64,000 bases of DNA, from the NCBI RefSeq assembly GCF_900167435.1, contig NZ_FUWS01000004.1, positions 372,001 to 436,000 of the forward strand, read 5' to 3'. The position numbers and the translations under genes are program-made. Below are positions 1-9,237 of this stretch, piece by piece (within the stretch, counting starts at the first letter, position 1; every line of letters begins with the position of its first letter). The stretch comes from Marinactinospora thermotolerans DSM 45154. GTDB taxonomy: Bacteria; Actinomycetota; Actinomycetes; Streptosporangiales; Streptosporangiaceae. The notes under the pieces are model-generated. The model was not told the origin of the DNA, did not search any database, and worked only from the letters and a program-made list of their open reading frames with translations.

Positions 1-1321
<1,321 letters not shown>

Positions 1322-2212
1322 ATGCGCGCTGTGAGGATGCACGCGGACGAGGCCGATATCGACGAAACCCTCGTGCACCGGCTGGTCGCCGAGCAGTTCC
1401 CCGACTGGTCGGGCCTATCGGTCGAACCGGTGGAGTCCAGCGGGACCGACAACGCCATGTACCGGCTGGGGGAGGAGATGGTCGTACGGCTGCCGCGCAT
1501 CCCCGGAGCCGTGAACGGTGTCGCGCACGAACTGCGCTGGCTTCCCCGGCTGGCCGCGCACCTCCCCGTCCCCGTTCCCCGGCCACTGAGGGAGGGACGT
1601 CCCACCCCGGCCTACCCCTGGCCCTGGTCGGTCTATCAGTGGCTGGAGGGGACCAACCCGCGGGTGGACTCCCTCGCCGATCCGGACGGACTGGCCGAGG
1701 ACCTGGCGGAGTTCGTCGCGGCACTGCGCGCGGTCGACCCCATCGGTGGCCCGGCCGCGGAGCGCGGCGTGCCCCTGGCCGAACGGGACGCGCCCACGCG
1801 CGCGGCGCTCGCGCAGCTGGAAGGGGAGATCGACGTCGCGGCGGCGACCGCGGTGTGGGAGGAGGCCCTGCGCGTCCCCGAACGGCGAGGGCCGGCCGTG
1901 TGGATGCACGCGGATCTGTCCCCGGGCAACCTGCTGACCGTGGACGGCAGGCTCGGCGCCGTCATCGACTTCGCCGCCGCGGGCACGGGCGACCCCACGG
2001 TGGACCTGATCGTCGCCTGGAACCTGCTGCCGGCCTCAGCCCGCGGCGTCTTCCGGGAGAGGCTGGACGTCGACGAGGCCACCTGGATCAGGGGCCGCGG
2101 TTGGGCGCTGTCGATCGCGCTCATCCAGCTCCCCTACTACCGGCACACCAATCCGGTGCTGGCGGCCAACGCCCGCCACGTGATCGGCGAGGTCCTCGCC
2201 GACCCATCCTGA
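1322..2212 (+). CDS. aminoglycoside phosphotransferase (APH)-fold kinase
   Basis: A 296-residue protein of the APH/choline kinase superfamily, presumably ATP-dependent phosphorylation of a small molecule in the cytosol. The catalytic-loop Brenner motif is HADLSPGN (general base Asp) and the metal-binding segment is IDFAAAGTGDPTVDL. The N-lobe has VVRLPR supplying the ATP-binding lysine-equivalent position as arginine and a conserved WLPRLA segment. The ATG at 1322 follows GAAGG at a suitable distance; an internal ATG at 1337 is an alternative. The substrate cannot be told: many such proteins are housekeeping or detoxifying kinases and not resistance enzymes. It stands alone, with no operon partner. 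Confidence 0.85.
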   Translation: MRAVRMHADEADIDETLVHRLVAEQFPDWSGLSVEPVESSGTDNAMYRLGEEMVVRLPRIPGAVNGVAHELRWLPRLAAHLPVPVPRPLREGRPTPAYPWPWSVYQWLEGTNPRVDSLADPDGLAEDLAEFVAALRAVDPIGGPAAERGVPLAERDAPTRAALAQLEGEIDVAAATAVWEEALRVPERRGPAVWMHADLSPGNLLTVDGRLGAVIDFAAAGTGDPTVDLIVAWNLLPASARGVFRERLDVDEATWIRGRGWALSIALIQLPYYRHTNPVLAANARHVIGEVLADPS

Positions 2213-2811
2213 CCTCCGCCGGCATCGTCGCCGGCCGACTCGCCGTACCGTCCGCTGTGGCCGACCGAGGCGAGGGGCAGGGCGCCCTGTCCGCCCCGAC
2301 ATCGCGTGACGACTGCCATCGACGGCGCCGATCCGGGAAGCCACCGTAGGTCCCAGCGGCGTTGCCACGACGGTCGGGGAGGGAGGGCGGGTGGCGGCGC
2401 CCGGAGGGAACCGCCAGCGGAGGGACAGCCGGGCCACAGCAGTCTGAGGCTCCCGCCGCTGACAGCCGCCCTCGGCCGCCTCTGGCGGATCCACGCACCG
2501 AGATCGTCGACACCCACCGTTCCGGCTCGTCGGGACGCGGGCGCGGTCACCGTGCCACGGGACCGACGGCCACGCGAGCGGGGCGGGCGACAACCGCCCC
2601 GCCCCACGGTTTCGACCGGCGTGAGAGCGCGTCGCGAGAACCGGTCGGGACGCGCGCGGTGTTCCCACGCGCGTCCCTGCACCGCCACCAGGTCCTTCTC
2701 CTCAGGTATCGAGGCTGTGCGCCCGCGATGGACCGTGGAGGTCCCGGACAGCGCCGATGGGCTCAGGGAACCACTACCTGCCGGTCCCGCCGAAGCCGGC
2801 GACCAGATGTG
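2213..2811. other. no recognisable gene
   Basis: About 600 bp between the phosphotransferase and the SH3-like remnant. All open frames are compositionally biased and carry no motif. Given the truncated genes just to its right, it may contain decayed sequence, but nothing can be assigned. Confidence 0.5.
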
Positions 2812-3034
2812 TCAGCACTCGTAGATGTTGGGGTAGGAGAGGTAGTTGCGGCGCGTAGGTGTAGTGTCCCGCGCCGGTGCGGTACCAGCGGTTGCCGTGG
2901 CTGTTCCAGACGAAGCAGTCCACGTAGATGCACCCCCCAGGCTGGATCGTTCTCACCCGGTGGGCGTCCGCGTACGGCGTGGTACGCACGGGAGCGGCCC
3001 GGTAGGCCGTGATCTTCACACTCTGGACCTGGAT
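2812..3034 (-). pseudogene. SH3-like secreted protein remnant, 5'-truncated and frameshifted
   Basis: The reverse strand encodes [16 protein letters not shown], then PGGCIYVDCFVWNSHGNRWY, typical of the small secreted bacterial SH3-like proteins of actinomycetes. The signal peptide and N-terminal part are missing: recognisable sequence stops near 3034, where a divergent DUF4291 fragment begins. The C-terminus reads correctly (NYLSYPNIYEC and stop at 2812-2814) only if one base near 2854 is skipped; the uninterrupted frame runs on into nonsense. It is therefore broken twice. The function in intact relatives is unknown, probably envelope or wall binding. Confidence 0.6.
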
Positions 3035-3527
3035 CCCGTCCGACGCGGCGTTGCGGGCGGGCCGCTTCGTCGCGCCGTTCTCCTTCCACCGGATGACGTG
3101 GATCAAGCCGTCGTTCACGTGGCTGATGCACCGCGGCAACTGGGGTCGCAAGCCCGGCCAGGAACGGGTGCTCGCGGTCCGGATGACCCGGGACGGCTGG
3201 GAGGAGGCCCTGTCCCGAGCCGTGCTCACCACCGCGGACCCGTCGGCCGTGGCCCAGGCGCCCGTGCACGTCCAGTGGGATCCGGAGCGCTCGCCGCGCG
3301 GGGCGGCCCTCAACCACTACAGCATCCAGGTCGGCATCGGCCGCCACCTGATCCGCGCCTTCGCCGATGACTGGACCGTCGGCCTCACCGATCTCACCCC
3401 GCAGGTGCGCAGGGCCGCCTCCTCCATTCGGACGGGCCACGCCGCGAGGTTCCGGCGGCTGCTGCCCCCGGAGCGCGTCTACCCGCTGCCCCCGGATCTG
3501 GCGGGCCGCCTTCTCCCCGGCGGGTGA
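3009..3527 (+). pseudogene. DUF4291 family protein, 5'-truncated
   Basis: From about base 3039 the translation matches the DUF4291 family as I recall it: [49 protein letters not shown] and [11 protein letters not shown] in order, ending [14 protein letters not shown]. Family members begin with about 20-25 more residues containing a VYQAY-type strand. These are absent, and the first ~10 residues of the open frame (from GTG 3009) are antisense to the SH3 remnant. The molecular function of the family is not established. The fragment may still be translated, but its native start and promoter are gone. Confidence 0.65.
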
Positions 3528-3705
3528 CCGCCGGCCTCCCCGGGGGCGGCACGCCACGGCACCGACCGTGCTCTCGCGGCGCTGCCGGACGCCATCGGGA
3601 AGGGCGCGTAGTGGGAGGGAGACGCGCGGCGACGTGACGCCCCGGTCCGGACCATCGACATCCCGGCGCGGGCCTCCTCCCCGACCGGGGACGGGCCGGC
3701 GGCCC

Positions 3706-4554
3706 TCACCCGGTGTGGCCGCCCGCCGTCCGGCCGAGCGGCACGGCGGACAGGGAGCCCAGCAACCGCAGCGCCTGCTGGTCGGGACTACCGGGTTCGG
3801 CCCGGTACACGACCAACTGGAGTCCGTCCTGTCCGCGCACGTCGAACGTGTGCGAGGAGAGGGTCAGCTCGCCCACGGCGCCGTGCCTGAACGTCTTGGC
3901 CTCGTGGGTCTTGCCGCGCACCTCGTGTTCCTCCCACAGCTCCCGGAACCGGGGATTGCCGCGATCCGCCTCCTCGACGAGGGCCAGCACCCGCCGGTCG
4001 TGCGGATCGTGGCCCAACGCCAGGCGCAGGTTGGCCACGCAGGCCCGCGCGGCCCGGTGCCAGTCGGCGAAGAAGACCTCTCCCACAGGGTCCAGGAAGG
4101 TCATCCGCAGCAGGTTGTCGGTCTCGGTGAAGTCGGCGTAGAGCGCGTCTCCCAGCGCGTTGGCCGCCAGCAGGTCCAACCGCCGGTCCATGAGCAGCGC
4201 GGGGGTGTCCGGCCAGGCGTCGAGCAGCGCGCGCAGGTGGGGGTCGACGTGGGGCCGGGCGGGCGCGGCCAGGTGCTCGGGCGAGACCCGGGCCAGCCGG
4301 AACAGGTGGTCGCGGGCGTCGGGTTCCAGACGCAGGGCGCGGGCGACGGCGTCCAGGACCGAGGCTGAGGGGTGGCGCTCCCTGCCCTGTTCCAGCCGGG
4401 TGTAGTAGTCGACGCTCACCCCGGCCAGGATCGCGACCTCCTCGCGACGCAATCCGGCCACCCGGCGCGTGCCGCTGGAGGCCAGTCCGACGTCGTCCGG
4501 GGCGAGGCGGGCGCGCCTGGCAACGAGGAAGGCTCCGAGTTCGGTGCGGGACAT
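3706..4554 (-). CDS. XRE-family regulator with MmyB-type ligand-binding domain
   Basis: A 282-residue cytosolic DNA-binding protein. Its N-terminal helix-turn-helix contains LRREEVAILAGVSVDYYTRL followed by EQGRERHPSASVLDAVARAL (residues ~30-85). The rest matches the MmyB-like ligand-binding domain (RLDLLAANALGDALY; DWHRAARACVANLRL; the late HEVRGKTHEAKTFRHGAVG segment). Such regulators commonly repress an adjacent, divergent gene. Here the divergent neighbour is the Atu4866-domain gene, and a perfect palindrome lies between them. Ligand unknown. Confidence 0.88.
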   Translation of the reverse strand: MSRTELGAFLVARRARLAPDDVGLASSGTRRVAGLRREEVAILAGVSVDYYTRLEQGRERHPSASVLDAVARALRLEPDARDHLFRLARVSPEHLAAPARPHVDPHLRALLDAWPDTPALLMDRRLDLLAANALGDALYADFTETDNLLRMTFLDPVGEVFFADWHRAARACVANLRLALGHDPHDRRVLALVEEADRGNPRFRELWEEHEVRGKTHEAKTFRHGAVGELTLSSHTFDVRGQDGLQLVVYRAEPGSPDQQALRLLGSLSAVPLGRTAGGHTG

Positions 4555-4585
4555 GCCGTCAGCCTAGGCGGCGGGGCCGGGCCTT

Positions 4586-4649
4586 CCCAGGGTGTGTCGC
4601 ACCCTGGGACGCCCCGGCCTGGCTGTCCGCCCGCCCGGCGCCCAGGGTG
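4586..4649. promoter_or_regulatory. operator-like palindrome plus extra half-site between XRE and Atu4866 genes
   Basis: CCCAGGGTG (4586-4594), a 5-nt spacer TGTCG, and its exact reverse complement CACCCTGGG (4600-4608) form a 9-bp perfect inverted repeat. The half-site CCCAGGGTG recurs at 4641-4649, closer to the Atu4866 gene. The position in the divergent intergenic region makes these the best candidates for the binding sites of the XRE regulator, controlling both genes. The symmetry is seen directly; the assignment is inference. Confidence 0.6.
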
Positions 4650-4691
4650 GGAGGCGTCCCTGACACCTCTCTCTCCCTGCGGAAGTGGGCC

Positions 4692-5408
4692 ATGAGCATC
4701 CGATTCGACGAGGACCTGTTGACGACCATCGCCGCTGAGCCGCACCGCCCGTTGCTGTTCGTCGGCGCCACCATACACACGCTCGACCCGATGATCGGCG
4801 ACCTGTCCGACGCCGACCTGCTCCTGGGCGGGAAGGTGATCGTCGGCGTCGGCACCGGCCTGCACACCGCCGCCGAAGACGACGGTGCGATCGTCGTGGA
4901 CTGCGCGGGACTGACCATCGTCCCGGGCATCGTGGAGGACGACGCCGTCGCCGGACTGCGCCGACGCCCCTCCGAAAGAGTGGGCACGCTGGCGCCCGGC
5001 AACCCGGCGACCTTCGCCGTGATCTCCGGAGGCCACGCCACGACCCCGGCCCTGCAACGGGTGGTCTGGCGTCCCGAGCAGGCCGCCGCCATCGTCGTCG
5101 ACGGCGAGATCACCCTCCTCAACGGGCGCCGTCTCGTCGAACCCCGGGAGGAGCGGTTCGCGCGGCGGACGCCCGTGGACAGCCCCCACCTCGGCATGTG
5201 GATCGACGAGACGGGGTTCATCCACCAGGAGCTGACCGCCGACGGCCGCTACGACGAGACCCGGGGCGGACGCCCGCACGCCTACCAGGGGTCGTTCTGG
5301 ATCGAGGGGGACCGGATCGTCTACCACGACGACCTGGGATTCTGGGCCTACGGCGATTTCGTGGACGGCGTGCTCCACCACGCCGGCTACGTCTTCCACC
5401 GACGCTGA
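4692..5408 (+). CDS. Atu4866-domain protein with amidohydrolase-like N-terminal stub
   Basis: A 238-residue protein. The C-terminal ~85 residues (HLGMWIDETGFIHQEL, DGRYDETRGGR, AYQGSFWIEGDRIVYHDDLG, ADGxF-like end) match the small Atu4866 domain, predicted as a beta-rich ligand-binding fold. The N-terminal half resembles the shell domain of an amidohydrolase (FVGATIHTLD, GKVIVGVGTGL, CAGLTIVPGI, TLAPGNPATFAVI), but the metal-binding TIM-barrel core with its His residues is absent, so hydrolase activity is unlikely. ATG 4692 is preferred (GGAAG upstream) over a start at 4647. Probably controlled by the divergent XRE protein. Confidence 0.75.
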   Translation: MSIRFDEDLLTTIAAEPHRPLLFVGATIHTLDPMIGDLSDADLLLGGKVIVGVGTGLHTAAEDDGAIVVDCAGLTIVPGIVEDDAVAGLRRRPSERVGTLAPGNPATFAVISGGHATTPALQRVVWRPEQAAAIVVDGEITLLNGRRLVEPREERFARRTPVDSPHLGMWIDETGFIHQELTADGRYDETRGGRPHAYQGSFWIEGDRIVYHDDLGFWAYGDFVDGVLHHAGYVFHRR

Positions 5409-5889
5409 GCGCCCCGGCCGCCATGGGCCGCGAAACACCGGACCGGTCACCGGCGGCGCCGATCCGATAGGCGCGGCTTCGGGGCCGAACCCGTGACCGG
5501 GCTCCCTCGACCGGGGCGGCGGAGCCGTCCACCGGCGTCCCCTGGCCACCGCCGGCACCGTCCGGCGAAAGCCGCGACGGGCGCCCGGTGACGACATGGC
5601 CGGGTGACGGGAGAACCCTCGGTGTGACGACGCAGGGGCGACCCGTGGGGAGGCCCTAGAAGGGCGGATCGGGACCGTCCTGTTCACGAGCGGCGCCGAA
5701 GCCGGCGGTCGCGGCCTGCCGCTCGTGGACGGTGGGAACGTCTCCCACGTTCGGGCGGGAGGGGGTCCCGTCTTCGCGTGGGGATCAGGCCGGCACCGGG
5801 CTCGGCTCCGAAGGAGCCGGAGCGGGTGGGGTCCGGCGGGATGTCGGCCGACGGGTGCGCGTCGGCGTGGAGGTGAGGAGGCCGGGGCC
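5409..5889. other. non-coding interval
   Basis: Roughly 480 bp with no convincing gene. The longest open frames overlap antisense to the small reverse-strand gene at 5890-6141 and show no motif. Confidence 0.45.
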
Positions 5890-6141
5890 TCAGGCGACCA
5901 GTTCCAGCTCGGCCAGCCGCGCGGCGCGGCTGGTGAGCCGGTCGGTGAGGGCTTCCAACGCCGACGGAACGGGCACGATGCCCTCGGCGATGAAGCGGGT
6001 CCGGGAGTACACGACGGCCTCACCGGCCGTGATGTCGGCTCGCCGGGTCACGCGCACCCACCCGTCGGGGCGGACGGCGATGACGGCGTCCGCGGGTGCG
6101 TGCATGAGCACGAGAACGTGCCAAGGAAGGATTTCGGGCAC
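5890..6141 (-). CDS. hypothetical protein, 83 aa
   Basis: A short reverse-strand gene starting with GTG (6139-6141), GAGAGG 8-9 nt upstream. The product has an N-terminal hydrophobic/beta-like segment (WHVLVLMHAPADAVIAV), a central RPDGWVRVTRRADI region and a C-terminal amphipathic helix (ALEALTDRLTSRAARLAELE). There is no signal peptide and no family recognised. Codon usage is consistent with a real gene. No operon partner. Confidence 0.5.
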   Translation of the reverse strand: MPEILPWHVLVLMHAPADAVIAVRPDGWVRVTRRADITAGEAVVYSRTRFIAEGIVPVPSALEALTDRLTSRAARLAELELVA

Positions 6142-6354
6142 AGGCGCCTCTCAGGGGGGATTTCGTCATTGTGGATGATCTATTGTGCCCTGCCTCACTG
6201 ACGATGGACAGCCGTGGGAGACGGCGAAACAGGCAGAAACAGGCAGGAGAGGGCGGCCGGCGCCCCTCCGCGCGCGCACCGCTCGGCAACGGACCCTACC
6301 GCGTCGCCTCCACGCCGAAGCGACCGGGGCGCCGTCACCTTGGAAGGGGCGGGC

Positions 6355-6990
6355 TCAGGACAGCACGACCGGACCGTTGAGGGTGTCCAGGGTGACGGAG
6401 ATCCCCGTCTCGCCGACCACCGGCCGCACCGCGAGGTCCAGGGCGGCGAGCAGCGGCGCGACCTCGGCGGGGTCGGGGGCGCGCAGTTCCACACCGGCCA
6501 GTCCGACCCGCGGCAGTCCGAGGGTGACGGGATGCGGGGTGGTGCCCCAGTCGATGAGGAACGGCACGAGCCCCGAGGGGTGGGCGGCCTCAGGAGAGGT
6601 CAGGCGCCACTCCAGCAGCCTCCCGTCGGGGGTGGTGCGGCTCATGGGCAGGACCGGCCCGGGGGCGTAGCCGTGTTCCTCCGCCCGCCGCACGGCCGCG
6701 TCGATGTCGGTGGTGCGTACGGCCCAGGTGACGACGGCGGGAGCCGTGAGCCGGTCGACCCGGAAGGGCCGGGCGTGTTCGGGGTCGGGCTGGCGCGGAT
6801 CGGGGCCGACGATCTCCAGGTAGGCGCCGTCGTCCAGGGCCACCAGGTGGTTACGGGTGCCCCAGCCCGGGTGGGCCCCGCCCTCGGCCGGGACGACGCC
6901 GGTGGCGCGGGTGAACTGCGCGACCGTCGCGGGCAGGTCAGGGGTGGCGTAGACGAGGTGGTCGAGCACGGGCGCCGCGGTGGAGTGCAT
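6355..6990 (-). CDS. VOC-fold / glyoxalase-like domain protein
   Basis: A 211-residue cytosolic protein of the glyoxalase-like domain 3 group. It opens with LDHLVYATPDLPATVAQF, continues GGAHPGWGTRNHLVALDDG and YLEIVGPDPRQP, and has a second module with WRLTSPEA and PFLIDWGTTPHP. Members of the superfamily bind a metal with paired betaalphabetabetabeta modules and act on small electrophiles or dioxygenase substrates. The particular reaction cannot be told. ATG at 6988-6990 is chosen because homology begins right after it and AAGGAA is placed upstream; the frame extends further upstream without motif. Confidence 0.8.
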   Translation of the reverse strand: MHSTAAPVLDHLVYATPDLPATVAQFTRATGVVPAEGGAHPGWGTRNHLVALDDGAYLEIVGPDPRQPDPEHARPFRVDRLTAPAVVTWAVRTTDIDAAVRRAEEHGYAPGPVLPMSRTTPDGRLLEWRLTSPEAAHPSGLVPFLIDWGTTPHPVTLGLPRVGLAGVELRAPDPAEVAPLLAALDLAVRPVVGETGISVTLDTLNGPVVLS

Positions 6991-7176
6991 GGGCCTTCCT
7001 TTCCAAGACGTCCATTGTGCCGGGGAGTCCGGTACCGGTGCCCTCGGACCCGTGAGGGGCCTTTCACGGCGTGATGATGTCTCAGGCTCACCTCTTGTCC
7101 CATATCGGCCAAGCCGCATCTTGTCGCGACGAAAGGGTCTAATGTTCCACGGCGTTCTCATGTTCAGGAGCATCAC

Positions 7177-7842
7177 GTGGCATCTCCCTCCCCGTTCCCT
7201 CCTCCGCCCGCCCCGCCCTTCCCACCGCCGCGGCGGCGCAGTGGGCCGGCGATCGCCTCGGTCATCGTCGGCGCGGCGAACGTCCTGTGCCTGTTCGCGC
7301 TGATCGTCCCGCCCTTCGTGGGGCTGATCCTCGGCTTCCTGGGGCTCGCCCAGGTCCGGCGGGGCGAGCGTTCCGGCGGCGGGCTGGCCTGGACCGGGAT
7401 CGGCCTCAACGGGTTCTTCGCGCTGCTCGCGGCCCTGTCCGTGCTGGCCTTGGTCGCCTCCTCGCCCGAGGCGGAGGAGGAGCGGGCCGCGCGGGAACCG
7501 GCGTCGGCGTCCAGCCCGTCGCCGACCCCCTCCGCCTCACCGAGCGACCCCGCGCCCTCGCGGCCGGCCGAGGACGGCGCACAGCCACGGCCCGCCCCCG
7601 AGGAAGAGGAGCGCGACCGCGAACCCGCGCCGGCCGAGGAGCCGGCGGAGCCGGTGACAGTGGAGACCACGCGGGCGCCCGAACCGCCGCCCGCCCGGGA
7701 AACGGAGCCGGAGCCCGCGGCGGTGTACTACGAGAACTGCGCGGCGGCCCGTGCCGCGGGCGCCGCCCCCGTCCACGCGGGCGAGCCGGGCTACGCCCCC
7801 CACCTGGACCGGGACGGCGACGGTGTCGGCTGTGACAGCTGA
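7177..7842 (+). CDS. membrane protein with C-terminal excalibur calcium-binding domain
   Basis: 221 residues. There is a proline-rich cytoplasmic N-terminus, two hydrophobic segments (residues ~25-50 and ~68-92) arranged as in DUF4190 proteins, a long Pro/Glu/Ser-rich linker (~95-180) and a terminal excalibur domain. The excalibur motif is YYENCAAARAAG, then GEPGYAPHLDRDGDGVGCDS, with the DxDxDG calcium loop and paired cysteines. It is probably anchored with the excalibur domain outside. Starts at GTG 7177 with AGGAG at 7166-7170. Confidence 0.85.
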   Translation: MASPSPFPPPPAPPFPPPRRRSGPAIASVIVGAANVLCLFALIVPPFVGLILGFLGLAQVRRGERSGGGLAWTGIGLNGFFALLAALSVLALVASSPEAEEERAAREPASASSPSPTPSASPSDPAPSRPAEDGAQPRPAPEEEERDREPAPAEEPAEPVTVETTRAPEPPPARETEPEPAAVYYENCAAARAAGAAPVHAGEPGYAPHLDRDGDGVGCDS

Positions 7843-7929
7843 CCCCCGTCGGGCCGTCAGAGCCCGGGAGCTGCCTGGCGGTCGGGGGCGGTCGTCCCGG
7901 GGCCCTCTGCCGCCTCCTACGGTGCCGTC

Positions 7930-8433
7930 ATGGATCTGCCCCTCGTCGAGGCGTGGGAGTTGTGGTGGTCGGGGCGTCAGCTCACCGACCACTCCCTGCA
8001 CGGGGTATCCGTGATCTGGTTGGGCCGGATCGGAAAGCTGCTGTCGTTCGTGGCGGGCTGCACCATCATCTTGGACCTGATCGGGCCGGAGCGCCTCGTC
8101 GCCTGGGGAGATCGGATGCGCGACCAGGACGAGGACAACAGCGCCGTCCTGGGCATGACCATCTCATCGGCGGGTTTCGCCCTGCTCACCGCGGCGTTGA
8201 TGCGTCCCATCTCCCAGTCCCTGGAGGGGCTGCCCTTGGGTGTCCGGGTCGCGGTGTGGGTGGGGTTCCTGCTCGTCCTGATCGTGCTGGCATCGGGGTT
8301 CGTGCTGTTCATCGGGCCGGTGATCGCCGGGCTGGGGCGCCTGTTGTCCACCCGGCAGGCGGAGCAGGTCATGCGAGCGGTCGCCGTCCCGTTGTTCTTC
8401 CTCGGCTTCGCGTTGGACTATCTCGCCTCGTGA
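7930..8433 (+). CDS. integral membrane protein, unknown function
   Basis: 167 residues with hydrophobic segments at about residues 35-55, 75-95, 107-130 and 145-165, so probably four membrane spans. Between the first two is a charged loop GDRMRDQDEDN. The only Cys is in the first span. No family recognised. Starts at ATG 7930, 87 bp after the excalibur gene on the same strand, so the two could be co-transcribed. Confidence 0.65.
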   Translation: MDLPLVEAWELWWSGRQLTDHSLHGVSVIWLGRIGKLLSFVAGCTIILDLIGPERLVAWGDRMRDQDEDNSAVLGMTISSAGFALLTAALMRPISQSLEGLPLGVRVAVWVGFLLVLIVLASGFVLFIGPVIAGLGRLLSTRQAEQVMRAVAVPLFFLGFALDYLAS

Positions 8434-8475
8434 CCGGGGCGCCGCGGGAGTCGTGCGGACGGGCCCTCCGCCGGC

Positions 8476-9093
8476 TCAGCCTGTGCCGGCGATGTCGGGA
8501 TCCTCGCGCGGGAGACCTTTCAACCGGTGGAATCCCGCGGTCGCGGCCACCAGCAGCGTCCCGTCCCACAGCCTGGCGGCGTCCTCGCCCCGGGGGACGC
8601 GGGAGAGGATCGGACCGAAGAACACGGTGCGCTCTCCCTCGGGCGAGGTCGCGGCGGTGATCGGGGTGCCCGAGCGCCCTCCCAGCAGCGTGACGCCCTC
8701 CTCGTGGGAGGCGCGCAGCGCCGGGTCGTAGGCGGTGCCCACGCCGACCGGCGAGCTCCCGGGGCAGTCCGGCCGTGTCCAGGGCCCGGTGCAGATCGCC
8801 GAGCCAGTCGTCGCCGGTGTTCTCAGGCGCCCACATCGCCGTGTAGAGGCGCCCCAGCGCTCGTGTCCGTATTCGGTCCGCACGGCGGCGCAGATGCGCG
8901 CGGGAACCCACAGGTAGCCCTCGGGGTCGCCCTCGGGATCGTCGTCGCGCCCCTCGTTGAGAACCGACAGGCTCATCACCCGCCAGACGATCTTCACCGG
9001 CCGTACCCGGGTGACCTCCACGAGCCAGCGGGAGGTGATCCAGGTGTAGGGGCAGGAGGGGTCGAACCAGAAGTCCGCCGGCCACGTCGGCAT
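8476..9093 (-). pseudogene. Rv2466c-type mycothiol-dependent nitroreductase (DsbA fold), two frame disruptions
   Basis: The segments read in three pieces as a DsbA-fold protein close to mycobacterial Rv2466c: FWFDPSCPYTWITSRWL, VMSLSVLNEGRDD, then (frame +1) LYTAMWAPENTGDDWLGDLH and AGLPRELA, then (original frame) GTAYDPALRASHEEG and FFGPILSRVPRGEDAARLWD. One base appears missing near 8867 and the frame is restored near 8755, so the ends are in the same frame and total length (~205 codons) is right for the family. The active site is CPYT with one Cys where Rv2466c has CPWC. Start ATG 9091-9093 with AGGAGGA upstream. Either two assembly indels or a decayed gene. Confidence 0.75.
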
Positions 9094-9237
9094 CCGTCCT
9101 CCTCTGCGCGCGCCGAAACGGCGCGCCTTGTGCCGCGGAGTATGGCATGAGACGGCCTTCACGGAGGAAGCCGTTGTTCGAGGAGTTTTGGTGCGCCATA
9201 ACCTGGAACTTCCCCTCTGGCCGGAAACGAGAGGTGC

